Assembly (NCBI GenBank): GCA_025093985.1
Contig: JACAAK010000001.1
Span: forward strand, 372,001 to 436,000
Direction of reading: 5' to 3'
DNA from: Calvatia gigantea
Taxonomy: Eukaryota; Basidiomycota; Agaricomycetes; Agaricales; Lycoperdaceae
DNA length: 64,000 nt
Shown here: positions 40,034 through 51,817 of the stretch, piece by piece
Numbering within the stretch: position 1 is the stretch's first letter
Layout: each line of letters begins with the position of its first letter
The notes under the pieces: model-generated
What the model saw: the letters and a program-made list of their open reading frames with translations, nothing else
Database searches by the model: none
Told to the model about the DNA's origin: nothing
Program-made: the position numbers and the translations under genes

Positions 40034-41107
40034 ATGGATGTGCTTATTCTCAGGTGCAAATTAACTCCCCCACTATACCTTTACAACTATATGCGCTCTC
40101 TTTCCTCTACTCAGACCAATAGAGTCCTCTCTTACCTGGACCAAGGGAAATCTGCTCATCATATTGCTTCTATTACTGGTCTGGGAGTCAGTACTATTTC
40201 TAGGATTCGCTCCAAACATAGATCAACACTTTCCAAATCTGTTGGTGGCCGCCCATCTAAACTTTCTCCCTCTGATATCCACTATTCTGTTCGCCTCATC
40301 ACCTCTCGCAAGGCTGACAATGCCTCCCAAGTCACCAAATCACTTCAAAATGTTATTGCCCAGCCTGTATCCACCAAAACAGTGCGCAGGGCACTCAGAG
40401 GAGCTGGAATGAAGGCTGTAGTCAAGCGGAAATGACCTAAACTTACTGCTGTCCATAGGAGGAAAAGGTTGGAGTGGGCAGAAGCACATGTTAACTGGAC
40501 CCTGGAGGACTGGAAGAGGGTTATTTGGACAGATGAGTCCAAAATCAATCGGTTTGGATCAGATGGAAGGGTTTGGGTATGGAAAAAGGCAGGAGAGGGG
40601 CTGAATGATAGATTGGTTGAGGGAACAGTCAAGTTTGGTGGAGGAAATGTGATGATCTGGGGTTGTATGCTGTGGGATGGAGTGGGGTTTGCCACTAAAA
40701 TTGAAGGGAAGATGGATGCTGACCTTTATGTTCAAATTTTGGGGGATGAACTAAAGAGGAGCATCAGGTGGTATGGGAAGAATGAGGAGGATATGGTCTT
40801 CCAACAGGACAATGACCCCAAACACAAGAGCAAAAAGGCTACAAACTGGCTAGATGAGTCTGAATTGGAGGTTATGGTATGGCCCCCACAGTCTCCAGAC
40901 CTTAATCCCATTGAACATCTCTGGACTCACCTCAAGAATAAGCTGGGAGAGTATGATACTCCTCCTGATAGCATGAATACCCTATGGGAGAGGATACAAA
41001 AGGAGTGGGATGACATAGAACCAGAAGTGTGTCAGAATCTGATAGAGAGTATGCCTAGGAGGGTCCAGGCAGTTTTACAGGCCAAGGGAGCTTATACCAG
41101 GTACTAG
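40034..41107 (+). pseudogene. Tc1/mariner transposase, one nonsense codon
   Basis: Cut-and-paste transposase of about 357 codons. The N terminus has a paired-like helix-turn-helix (VLSYLDQGKSAHHIASITG, VSTISRIRSKH), then a second DNA-binding part (VSTKTVRRALRGAGM). The catalytic core shows WTDESK (first Asp), QQDNDPKHKS (second Asp) and SPDLNPIEHLW (Glu), with 34 residues between the last two (DD34E). A single in-frame TGA at 40433-40435, after KRK and before PKLT, lies where CGA (Arg) is expected; the downstream frame is intact to TAG at 41105. ATG 40091 (MRSLSSTQTNR) is an alternative start. Without the stop the enzyme would be complete. Confidence 0.92.
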
Positions 41108-41133
41108 AATACCCATTTTGTATATAAATTTCA

Positions 41134-41345
41134 AGAGGGACAAAACTGTTCCAATGCACTTAAAATATTAATTAATTAATAACTCCCCTAAAACAAAGGA
41201 TTACATAATCATACTTTGCATATGATTAGATAAGATACTGGACTATCTACAATTAAATTAGGAAGTGCACAGCCACAGTAGTCCTTGAGATATGAGCTGA
41301 TCTTCTGAGAAGTTCAAAACATTGGAACGGTTTTGTCCCTTACTG
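41134..41345 (-). repeat. Right terminal inverted repeat of the Tc1 element
   Basis: Inverse of 39741-39953 with a few transitions; the inner edge reads GAGGGACAAAACTGTTCCAATG. Confidence 0.88.
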
Positions 41346-41347
41346 TA

Positions 41348-42625
41348 CTAGCCATCATCCACGCCCTAAAGGAATGGAGACACTACCTGCTGGATGTGGA
41401 AGAAAAAATTGAAATCTGGACCGACCATGAAAACTTGAAATACTACTGAGAACCCCAAAAACTGAATGGATGACAAGCTCGATGGTACCTATGCCTACAG
41501 GACTACGATTTCACACTGTGACACATGCCCAGAAAAACAAACACGAAGGCCGACCTATTGTCCCAAATCCACCAGATACCAGAAGGACAAGAAGACAAAC
41601 TAGTCACCATGATCCAGGAAAGCTGGCTGCAAACAGGAAACACAGACGACACAGTGCTCTTACAAGCAGAATTATTCCTTGAACTGACATTCCTAGAATG
41701 AATCCAAACCAAGCCCTAGTGTGAGACAACAGTTCTTACTGAGCTAAGAAAACCAGAGTCCAAGCTCATTGAGGAATAGGGAACCATCTACAGACAAAAT
41801 AGTACATACATCCCACCCGACCCGAAGCTACAAGAAGAAATCCTAATACAATATCATGACATGCCAGATGTGGATCACCTGGGCCAACACAGAATGATGG
41901 AACTAATCAGCCACAACTATTGGTGGCCAACAATGTGAAAAGACGTGAAAAAATACATTCAAGGATGCCAAGCCTGCCAAAGGAATAAAGCAAGAACTAC
42001 ACCACTCAAATCACCACTACACCCCCTTCCAGTCCCAAATGGACCTTGGGAAGAAATCAGTGTCGACATGATCAGACCACTGCCAGAGTCAAAGGGGAAA
42101 GATGCAATACTGGTCATTGTAGACCGCTTCACGAAAATGATACAGCTTGTAGCGACTACCATGGATGTTTCATCCAAGGATATCACAAAAACATATCAAG
42201 ATGAAATATGGAAGCTACATGGATTACCAAGAAAAGTACTCAGTGACCAAGGACCTCAATTTGCATCAGAATTCACCAAAGAACTATTCAAAGGACTCAG
42301 CATAGAACGCAACCTATCAATGGCATATCACCCACAAATGGATGGACAAACAGAATGTATCAACGGCGAGATAGAAATGTACATCTGCTTGTACTGCAAC
42401 TACAACCAAGATGACTGGACAGAATGGCTCTCCATTGCAGAATTTCAGTATAATGACAAATGACATGGAGGAACACAAGCAATGCCGTTCTTCCTAAACT
42501 ATGGAAGAAACCCATGGAAAGGAAAAAATGAACTACTGACAAATAATCCGGCAGCCACAGATTTCCTAAAGAAACTTCAGACCGCCTGAGACGATGCCTC
42601 ATCAGCACTACAGACATACCAAGAA
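41348..42625 (+). pseudogene. Inverted segment of gypsy J pol (RNase H end, integrase)
   Basis: The plus strand equals J2 53639-52362 read backwards, nearly base for base. It encodes the RNase H end ([29 protein letters not shown]) and the integrase finger (YHDMPDVDHLGQHRMMELIS, CQACQRNKART). The integrase core follows: VIVDRFTKMIQ, LSDQGPQFASEF and QMDGQTECINGE. Stops break the frame. J1 on the other side of Tc1 is on the minus strand, so this part is inverted. Both breakpoints are at TA dinucleotides of J. Confidence 0.88.
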
Positions 42626-42626
42626 A

Positions 42627-43875
42627 AGCTAATACAACGTGGACAAAACCGAACAATTTTATTGCAGATGTCACTCTTCTCAAGCTCTGTGCTTCCACTT
42701 CTATTTATAGCATATCCGATCTTCTACATATCCAAGAGATTATAATCTCTATCTTCGATTATTAATAATTAGTGCTTTAATGCATTACATATTGTCTCTT
42801 GCACTTTAACAAAAGGATCATAACTGTAAAGGCCTTGCCTGAAACTCTGACCTCCTAGCTACTCCACATTCTGAACTCTGGTTCACGAATCCCATCCTCA
42901 TACCTCTCCCAGGGTATCTGTCAGAGGAGTATCTTCACCGCTTATTCTGATATGATTTCATGGTAAGGTCTGACCTGATGGGGCAATCTACAACTGCATC
43001 AACTCATTTAGCCATCTGTACATTTTCTCTTTGTTTGGGGTCATTGCCTGTGATAAGACCACCTTTCTTCCCATACACCGATGCCCTTTTCTTCATCCCC
43101 ATATTTAACATAAGGTCACTCATTTCTTCAATTTTTCGTCAACCCCAGCATCCTACTGGCTCACCCTAGTCCTACAGTCCCACAATTGACTTCCCTGACC
43201 ATATGATTACCACTTATGCCTTTCATAGCAAACCCTCCACTGATTCAGAACGATGTTGGGAATGCAATTAACCCTTACCAAACTAGGTCCAGTTAATGTA
43301 CTTATCCCAACCCACATTTCCCTTGGACGCAGAGTTAGGATTTCCCTGATACACCTTCAGTCAGTCTGTGAAATGCCCGAATGTTTTACTGGATCAGCTG
43401 GGCAATACATTGAGGAATGGACTTGGGAATTGTCAGCACGCTGAAAGTATACAACAGATATTTGAATCCAGGGAGAAAGTTGAGGGGTCCAACTTTGGTA
43501 AGTGGGTTTAATGTTGCAATCCAGGATATATATCCATTCCAGTATAGATCAATGATCAGTTCCCTTGGACAGGAAGAGGCTATGTCTGCATTGGAAAACG
43601 TAAGTTTAAGGTATTTGGGTGATTCTCCCCACCTAAAACCCAACATTTATATACCTCTTGTTCTATTTTATTTTTTGTTGATCTAACAATCTTGCTCAAA
43701 TTAAGGGTCCAAACTGTACCAATGCTAAAACTTTACTAATTAATTTCCCCAAAATGATTCCTAATACCTTTCATGTGATTAGATAAGTCTGGACTTCACT
43801 TTTCAGGCAAGGAAGCCCTCTAGTATCCTGAGTATGTGATTTGAAAAAGTTATAACTTGGAGGTAGCCTGATACC
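42627..43875 (-). pseudogene. Degenerate Tc1/mariner-like element, minus strand
   Basis: The left edge has TGGACAAAACCG, like the Tc1 end. The right part (43690-43870) resembles the inner terminal repeat (ACTAATTAATTTCCCCAAAA, TGTGATTAGATAAG). In between, the minus strand shows transposase remnants (NGYISW followed by PLTKV near 43550; GNDPK near 43045, like QDNDPKH). Many small indels and stops are present. It is in inverted orientation to the intact Tc1, as needed for an inversion between the two. Confidence 0.5.
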
Positions 43876-43879
43876 CTTT

Positions 43880-44960
43880 CTATTTTAATTTTTCCCAGGC
43901 ATAGGTTAATGGCATGATCAATTGATTCTTTGTCCTCCTGTTTTGTCTGGTTCCTGTGCAATCTGATATCACTATCACCTAGACTTTCACTTGTTTTTAG
44001 GTTACACAGGATGATTGCTGATGAGTTTTTAGCATCAAAGGTCTGGTTTTGCCCTCCCGAGGTTTTGATTTCTTTAGTGCCTGACTTGCTGCTCTATGAT
44101 TAAAAGTGGATTGGCCAGCCTAAATTGACTTGTTGTATTTTAGGATTGGACCTTCGCTATTACTTTTTCTCTCCATTTTGATTGCATGCCTCATTTACTA
44201 CATAGGATTTCTTCCATACAGCTTGGTTCTTTGATAATAGATTTATGCAGCCCTAAATGACCATAGGTCCTTCATTTGGTCCTCGTCATCTGGAATCCAA
44301 CTTGTCGTCATGTATAATGTCCCTTTCCAATAGTCCGAAATCTTGCATCATCCTAGTGAAGGTCCCGAATGCATAAGTTTGAAGACTAGGCTAAAGTCCC
44401 TTGTTCCATGCATTCCATTCGGGTGTTCTCCTTATCAAATTTCTCTTTCCCATGTATCGATGTGAAAACTTGTTTCAAGCTTGTTCTTACCTGATTCTTG
44501 GCATGGCAGTCTGGTTGATACCATGTTGTTACTCCATAGTCTGAATAATCTTGGATCGCTTCTGGGTAAAGTTGGTGCCTATCTGGATTTTATGGTCTTT
44601 GTCAGATTCTAGGTTAATTTTGGTATGGATGATGCTTGCTCTTTGACTCAGTTATACTTCGCACTTTCCTTCGCAACTCCATTAGGTACTTCCTATTTAG
44701 TGCTTCTGGGAGTTTGTCAAAATTGTTGTTGTTGAACAGATGCGTGAACAGTTGTACATAGTCTGGCAAATCTTCTGGCTTGGTTAGGTCTTGTTTGTCT
44801 TTTCTAAACTTGTGCACTATACAAGCTTCAAGTCCTTGCCCAAGAAAGTCCAAACCCCATACTCTTCTTCCTTCCCGAAAATAATTTGCTCTGTATTGGA
44901 ACTTTTTCTGGCTTAGGGGGAAATCGCCTTTAAACCTCCCAGGATCCTTCATTTAAAAAT
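43880..44960 (-). pseudogene. Scrambled gypsy J RT region
   Basis: It aligns in order with J2 about 53690-54840 but with frequent small deletions. The clearest part is 44690-44830 (NKxxFDKLPE...DYVQLFTHLFN), the segment before the RT. No usable frame remains. Confidence 0.55.
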
Positions 44961-46205
44961 TTGGAGGCCCATCCTTTAGTACATCAAGCTGATATGCTGC
45001 ATTCCCTAACTTTTTTGAATATTTTATCGGTCCAGACCATTTCTGGCCTAGCTTCTTTATTTTAAGGTGGGATGGGAAATTGCCTTCTCGAGCCAGCGGT
45101 TGCCAATCTCAGATGTCTTAGTATGGACCTTGCTGATTCACATGCTGTTTCATTTTTCCTGGTATGAAATAATGCCAATACATGTTAATGACCACCAGCA
45201 GATATTCATGAACTAAGTTGCCAAAGGGGTTTTTTATCATTCCACTACTCTTTCCTTTCCATGGGTGTCTTCCATAGTTCAAAAAAAGGCAAATTTTCCT
45301 ATGGCTCCATACATTTTTGTTGCCGTGGAATTCCACTATTAAGCCATTCTGCCATCATCCTGTTTTAGTTGCAGTATTTGGAGATTGGGTTTCTATTTTC
45401 TATTAATGTGTTCTGTTGGTATCATTGGGGTGATACCTGTTGATAGATTACATTCTATGCCCAGTTTTTTAAATAGCTCCTTGCTGAATTCTATGCAAAT
45501 TGGGGGTTATCACTGAATCCATGCTGGCAGTTTCCCTGGACCTTTTACATTTCTCCAATAAATCCCTCAATGTTTACATGAATATCTGTTGATTTTTGCT
45601 ACAAGGCCCACAACTTTATGAAACTGCGGACCCGTACTGCACTGATCCCTAAATCCGATAGAGGGCTTTTATGTTGAACAAAATCTTCCAATGGGCAACT
45701 TAGTACGCAAAAAAACGCAGGGGGGATTTCAGCAAGAAATTCTTGGTTTCTTTCCCCTCCGTTTATCAGCACCAGGTGTATGTACTTATGTTCTTCCATA
45801 TGGTTGGCCACCAAGAGTCTCAGGGGATAATTCTCATTCTATATTGTCGGATTACCTGCATAGGTGTTCATGGGATGTTGGGACCTCCTCTTTAAATTTT
45901 GGCTCTAGTGGCATCTAAGGCCATTTTCTTCATGATACTCCATCAGGTTGGTAAGGGTTTTTGCACTTCAAAGCTTTTATGGTGACCAGATTTATTGCGG
46001 ATTTTCTGAATTCTCCAAGAAACTGGTTCCGTAACAACTCAGCTCACAGTAGACTGCTTCCCATGATCGCAGTCAGTACCCCTTTCCCTGATCAGGTGAC
46101 GAGTTTGTCCCTATGTTCCTGTGATGAGGACAATAATGTCAGTCTTAAATTGTATTAGTCTATAATCCGGCACATGCACAAGACAAAGTATCTCTTATCA
46201 GGTAC
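44961..46205 (-). pseudogene. Scrambled gypsy K integrase region
   Basis: It aligns in order with K about 56690-58030 (for example the segment with 'ctgatatgctgcattccct' and the 'gactagtttgtc' block). It is riddled with short deletions and substitutions. It ends at ggtactattgg, where Tc1 terminal sequence begins. Confidence 0.55.
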
Positions 46206-46331
46206 TATTGGCATATGATTAGATCAAGTTGACTATCTACAATGTAAATTAGGTATTGATAGCCACAGTAGTCAAACTTGTTATGAGCATCTTCTAAATG
46301 TCTCAAACATTAGGGATAGGTATGCCCTTAC
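46206..46331. repeat. Tc1 terminal repeat remnant joined to gypsy J
   Basis: CATATGATTAGAT...GACTATCTACAAT...CCACAGTAGTC...ATGCCCTTACG matches the outer part of the Tc1 right end. It is followed directly by tagtccttgtc, equal to J2 from TA 53640-53641 onward. This is the junction predicted for the second Tc1 of an inversion pair. Confidence 0.55.
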
Positions 46332-48150
46332 GTAGTCCTTGTCATAATTCATATGTTTCACTGCCAGTGATAGTATTCATGACTGAAGTGCATTGGATGC
46401 CATTTTCTCCTGTTGTTGTGATAGCACTCCTAGGCGTAATCTATGCATGACTTCACCTGAATGGTCTTGTCTTTGTGGAGGGTTAAACGGCCTTTCAGTG
46501 ATGACTTTTTAAGTATCATAAGCTGTCTGGTATTCTATGCTCCATTCCCATGTAGTGCTCCTTAGTTTGTTAGTGGCCCTCATTTGCTGAAGTTTTTGAT
46601 GAACATCAATAGTAGTTGGCAAAGCCAGAAATCATTCTACTCCTTTTGTATTTTTTGGTTAGGCCAGTCTCTTACTGATTTGACTTTTTCTTCCTCCATT
46701 TTAATTTGTCCATGCCCTACTTTGACTCCTAGCATAGGGATTTCTTCAGCATAAATGCATTTGGTTCTTTAAATAAGATTGTATGGCTGCCCGCTCCAGG
46801 AACCATACTGTCTTCCTTAGCTGTTCCTTGTGTTGCTGGGGATGCAAAGTCTCCATATAGTTAAATGTCCCCATTTTGCAATAGGTCCCGGAAGATGCTT
46901 GTCATCATCCTAGAGAAGGTCCCTGGTGAGTTGCTAAGTCTGAAATACATGACTGTTGGCTTGAAGAGCCCTTCGTTAGTGAGGAACGCTGCTTTCCATT
47001 CATCTTCTTCCTTGATCCTAATGTTGTTATATTCCCAGCGGTGTTCTTATTACATGTTCTTAACTGCCATATTTGACTATCTCTTGAATCCTCTTCTGGG
47101 AGAAGATTGGTGCTGCATTGGGTTTGAGTTTATTGGCCCATTCTAGGTTATTTTGGATGAATGTTATTTCCTTGATACCTCATGTTTTAAGGTCTGCTAG
47201 TTTCTTCAGGGCATTCTCCATTGGATTACTTGTGGTTATTAGGTTTCTGGGATTAGGAAACTGTTTAGGAACAATGCTTGAACATTACTGTTGGCAAATT
47301 TTGCTTGTGTCAGTTTCTCTCTCCCATGATCCTGTAGTGCCATGCTCCATTTTCTGTATGGGATTTAGTGGAATTAAGTTTGGGCACACAACTGATATTC
47401 CATGTCGTCTATTCTCTGTTGTCCTTACAGCAGTCCTGGAAGTCAGGTTGCTTATATTGTCAACTGAGTTCTTTGTTTGTTCATGGTAATGTCATTGTTT
47501 TTGCTAGAGAATATTCTTTCAAGTCTAGCTTTGCATTTCAAAATCGAACATTAGTAATAAGGGTTTTATTTCTTGTTAATTTTTTGATCACCTTCTGTTT
47601 ATGTTTGAGGCATCTCCGAAGGCCTTCTGATGCTCGAAGACTTTCAGTATGAATCTTCAGTTCCGGATTAATGCTTCATGGCTATCTCTAGTTCCTCTCC
47701 ATGCTGCCTATGTATACTTACATCAATAGGCGAACTTGTTGAACTCATAAAGTATTGCCACACCAGCTGAATTTACCGGTGCCATTGAAATCGGTGTGGC
47801 ACTAGGCTTTCCATTGCTTCGTGCTACAGATTTGCGATCATTTAGAGCAGTCTCGATCAAATTTCTAGTTGATTCATAATTGCTAGGACTTACTCTACTT
47901 GGAAGTCAAGTTCTTTCGAAGTCATAATCTTTTCTTGCTGGATACTTGGTTCATTTACAATTCTCTTTCTTCAAAGTCTTAAGGGATCCTGTTTCTCCTC
48001 ATCTGATGCTCAGATTTTGTCTGATAGATCGGTTGCTTATGTCCGGTTCGATGAATACGGCTCCTTTGCTCCTTCAGTCTGTTTCCTGTGCTTCAAGGAA
48101 TGTGCTGTGAAAATCGCATGCCTTGTTGAGTAACTCGGTCATTAGGCAGC
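46332..48150 (-). pseudogene. Scrambled gypsy J RNase H, RT, protease and gag
   Basis: It follows J2 53642 to about 55800 in order, with many small deletions. The RT primer region near 46860-47035 is nearly clean (ATAGGTCCCGGAAGATGCTT; MTSIF and MYFRLSN on the minus strand). Protease and gag pieces are recognisable only by alignment. Confidence 0.55.
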
Positions 48151-48179
48151 TTGAGCCAAAGGGGTAACTGTTGAGTTAA

Positions 48180-49637
48180 TAATCAATCAGGATATTGCCT
48201 TAAAAAATAATCCTTGATCGATGGGTAACAAACAATTATGAATGGTCGATAATCTAGTCAATCCATTAGGTGTTGACGATATGGTAGGATGAGTGAGCAT
48301 CAAGTAGAATTGTATATCCCATCAATCCAAAGGGGATTGTAACACTTGTTTAGTTTTGGATCCTGGCAAGGTGAAGTTGTGCATTTGAACAAGTGGTTTC
48401 GGGGCTTTATTTTCCGGGATGGTAAGGTCAGATAATTTTGTGGAGTGGGATGAAGGGAGTCAGGTGTGTATGGTTGGGTCAGGATGTTTGTTAAATTGGT
48501 TATGGATGTTTTTGGTTTTGCCCCCTTTTTATGGTATCCCCAAATATTTTTCTTAAATAGGATGGTTCTCTGCATTTCAGTGGACTCTAGCACATACTTC
48601 TATTGTATACTCTTCAGTTATCGATAGGATTCTTTTACAGTACAAGTACCGATATGCTACTCTACATTTTGAGGTTGAGAAAATGTTAGATGGAATTTTC
48701 CAGGCTGGAACTCGCTTCTAGGCCGGGTACCCCAGTTTTAAAACTTTGGATGGCCATCCTAGAAATAAGAATCTGCATTCCTTCTTTTTCTATAGGAAGG
48801 TCCATCCATTTCTTGCCTGTTCTAGATTTGGATGGTTGGATTTTGTATCTCACCTTGTTTTGCCCATATTCTTAGAGGAGTTGCTGTTGATTTGATGTTA
48901 TCTTTTCCTGGTATCATATGTTGAAGCTGTTAGCTTATGCCCAGGAGTTCATAATTGTTTCCATAGGTTGATTTTTCCACTACTTTTGCTTTCATGTCTT
49001 GCTATTCAGGAAAATGGATTTTCCTATTCCACATATGCTGTTGTTGTAGTAATTCCTCTTAGAGCCTTGCCAACCTTCGATTTTAGTTGTATTTCTATCC
49101 GGTTTCTATCTTTTAATGTAGTTAAGCTTTTCATATGGCGGATACTGTTGATAATTACATAATTGGTTCTTAATAGTCCTTTGAATTGACAGATTGGGTC
49201 CCATATTACTCTTGAGTCCATGTTCTCTTATTCTCAGATATTTGTCAATTTTTAGTTGAAATATCGTATTTTTTCTAAAGGCTATTTTGCAATATCAATG
49301 TAGGCGACATCACTTTGTCCTTTGGTTCTGGTAGGGGCTGAGCTTGATCAATTGTTTCATCGCCTTTGGAATGTATAATGTATGTACTAGCAGATGTTTT
49401 GTTGTTTTTGCATGTTTGGACTCAGGTTATTTCTATACTTCCATATGTTAGCATTTTATAGTCTTGGTTACAATTCTGCTGCTATATTGGGTGACATCTG
49501 GTTTTCTGGTCTGTTCTAGACTACTCTTCTAATTTGCTGTAGATGTATGTGCATTTCCTTTATAGACTACTCCATCATCTTTGGTAAAGGTTGAGTCCTT
49601 CTTCAATAGTTGTGTGGTGACCAGCATTTTGCATTGA
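48180..49637 (-). pseudogene. Scrambled gypsy K extra ORF start, chromodomain and integrase
   Basis: 48330-48560 aligns with K 56220-56430 (extra ORF start and chromodomain end), 48700-48900 with K 56690-56900, 49240-49370 with K 57330-57450. 49540-49637 is almost identical to K 57710-57808. Between the clean blocks small deletions dominate. Confidence 0.5.
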
Positions 49638-50496
49638 GGGAGTACAGTGATGTAATGGAGCCAGTGAAATCCACAACATTATCCCCTAATTAAGCTTCAT
49701 GCCTCAGAAAGCTCATCAAAGTCACCATGGACCACTGCTATGGTGAAGGCTTTTTTGGTGGTGCCAATGAGGTACTTTCCATTATTGGATCATGTGAAGA
49801 AAATGGGTAAATGGCTTTGGCCATCTTGGTGGATAAGGACTGGGATGCCTTTGTAGGAGAACTCAGTGACTGTGGAGTTTTTCCAGTAATTCTTGACTAT
49901 CAAGTTCCAATAGCATGGGTTGTGTTCTTGACTGGGTAATACAGAGCAGTAGTGGGCAGGTGGCTGAAAAACTGAGACTATCTGTGGTAGGGTAATGGTT
50001 TTGATGAAATGTCACAGGGTGTTGACTTCTTCTTTCATTGAGACTATGGCTTCTTTATTCATGGGAGTGCCAGCTCAGATGTTAGAGGTGGACAGGGGCC
50101 TGACAGTGTTGCATAGCTCTTTGAGGGTACTGTAAATTCTGTTGACAAGCTCTTCAGTGCTGGAGTCATCTGGAATAACATCTCTGCTGAGCAAGTTTGA
50201 GGTGATGTCTCTTAATTTTAGGAAGATCTTGGCAATGTTGATGCCTTTGAATACTTTGATGGTGAGGTTAATTCTGCTGTGTAGGCTGTTGATATGGGCT
50301 TGTTCAGTTGGGGTGAGTGAGGATTGATTGAGTGCATGGAAGATGGCAGGGATGTGTTGGCTAGTTGATGCTAAGGCATTTTTGAAACTGGCATACATGT
50401 CTGTGAAGGTGATGCATGCAGTGGAGAGTGTGATGAGACAGTTGGTGTTTAGTCTCTGGTTTTGGACAGTAATTGTGGCTAGCTCTTCATTAGTGG
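49638..50496 (-). pseudogene. Duplicate of gypsy K LTR end and extra ORF
   Basis: Nearly identical to 37037-37894. It starts inside the K LTR and contains the same decayed extra ORF, so it derives from duplication of the K/J junction and not from a second insertion. The five bases before the J LTR are agtgg here and ggtgg in the other copy. Confidence 0.88.
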
Positions 50497-50802
50497 TGTT
50501 ACGACCTTAGTCTGAGTAAACCTCAGGCTGCAACTTAGGCTAAGACTTGAGGGCAAGTAAAGGGAGGAGAACAGAGGTGGTTAAGCATACCAAATACAGG
50601 AGTATGTATGTACACTTAAATACAGTAAGCATCCAGTTGAATGGATGGAGGTAACTATATGAAACATCTGATAACAATGGTACAGTAGTTACTGTGAGTC
50701 AATGCCCGGAGATCGCTGGACTGGAATAGACAAAACAGGTACGGGACAGAGTAGAATGCAGACAAGTATGGAATGGATATGAACAGATGAAAGTTCACAA
50801 CA
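50497..50802 (-). repeat. 3' LTR of gypsy J2
   Basis: 306 bp; it retains the self-primer complement (ggttaagcat, plus, about 50580-50589). Confidence 0.9.
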
Positions 50803-50821
50803 ATACCTCCCTGATTAGGCT

Positions 50822-51811
50822 TCATGCCTCAGGAAGCTTGTCGAAGTCTCCATTTACTACTGCAGTGGTGAGTGCTTTCTTAGTGGTGGTGATGAGGAAC
50901 TTTCCTTCATTGGATCACACTAAGAAGATGGGTGAGTGGCTTCGTCCATCTTGTCAGATAGGGACTGGGACGCCGTTGTATGGGAAGTCAGTGGTGGTGG
51001 AGCTGTCCCAGTAGTTCTTGACTATCGAGTTCCAATAGTGTTAGTCCTTTTCTTGTCCTGGTAGCACAGTGTGAAATCTTGCAGGTGAGAGAAAAACTGA
51101 TATGAGCTGTGGTGGTGTGATGGTCTTTATGAAGCGACAGAGGGTGTTAACTTCCTCTTTCATAGAGACTGTGGTTTCTTCATCCATGGGGGTATCGGCA
51201 CAGGTTGGTGGTGTGGGGTTAATGGTGTCATGCAGTTCCAAGAGGGTGATATGAATTCTGTCAACCAGGGTGTTGATGTCGGGGTCCTCATTCGACTTGT
51301 CTCTCCCAAGTAACTTCATAGCTATGTCAGTGAGCTCTAGGAATATGTTGGCAATATCGAGGTAGTTAAAGACCTCAAGGCCCAAATCAATTCAGCTCTG
51401 GAGCCCTTGGACACAATCTTATTCGTTAGGGGTAAAGGTAGACTGGTCTAGTGCTCGGAAGATGGTGGGAATGTGCTGGTTGGTGGAGGAGGAAGTGTTG
51501 GTGAATCCAGCGTACATGTCAGCAAATATGATGCAGGCAGTGGCAAGGGTAATGTGTTGGTTCACCACTAGTCATTTGTTTTGGGCGGTAATGCTTTTGA
51601 TTTCACTGTTGGTTGCTTTGTTGACGTCCTTGAGTAGAGCTTCGAGGAGACCTTGTGCTGGGGATGGTGTTTTAGCGAGGTTGAAGTGGGTCCCTTGGGG
51701 AGCCGGTGCTCTGCTGCTGCCTGGTTCTGGGAATGGCAGAAACGAGATTCTGGTGGGAGTGGGGTGAACAAGAGAGTCAATGGCAATGCAGTTGGGTTGG
51801 GAGGCAGGCAT
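50822..51811 (-). pseudogene. Gypsy J2 extra ORF (330 codons, decayed)
   Basis: Full 990-bp length, ATG 51811 (MPASQPNCIAIDSLVHPTPT), with the same in-frame stops as J1, which confirms that J1 and J2 are duplicates. For conserved blocks see J1 and G. Confidence 0.72.
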
Positions 51812-51817
51812 GTTTGT

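Larger units (their letters stand above)
39741..41345 (+). mobile_element. Tc1/mariner (DD34E) element with 213-bp terminal inverted repeats
   Basis: 1605 bp, CAGTAAGGGACAAAACCG... to ...CGGTTTTGTCCCTTACTG, flanked by TA on both sides (39739-39740, 41346-41347). Long terminal repeats lie at 39741-39953 and about 41134-41345, with one transposase gene in between. The two flanks come from different, inverted positions of gypsy J. Confidence 0.94.
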
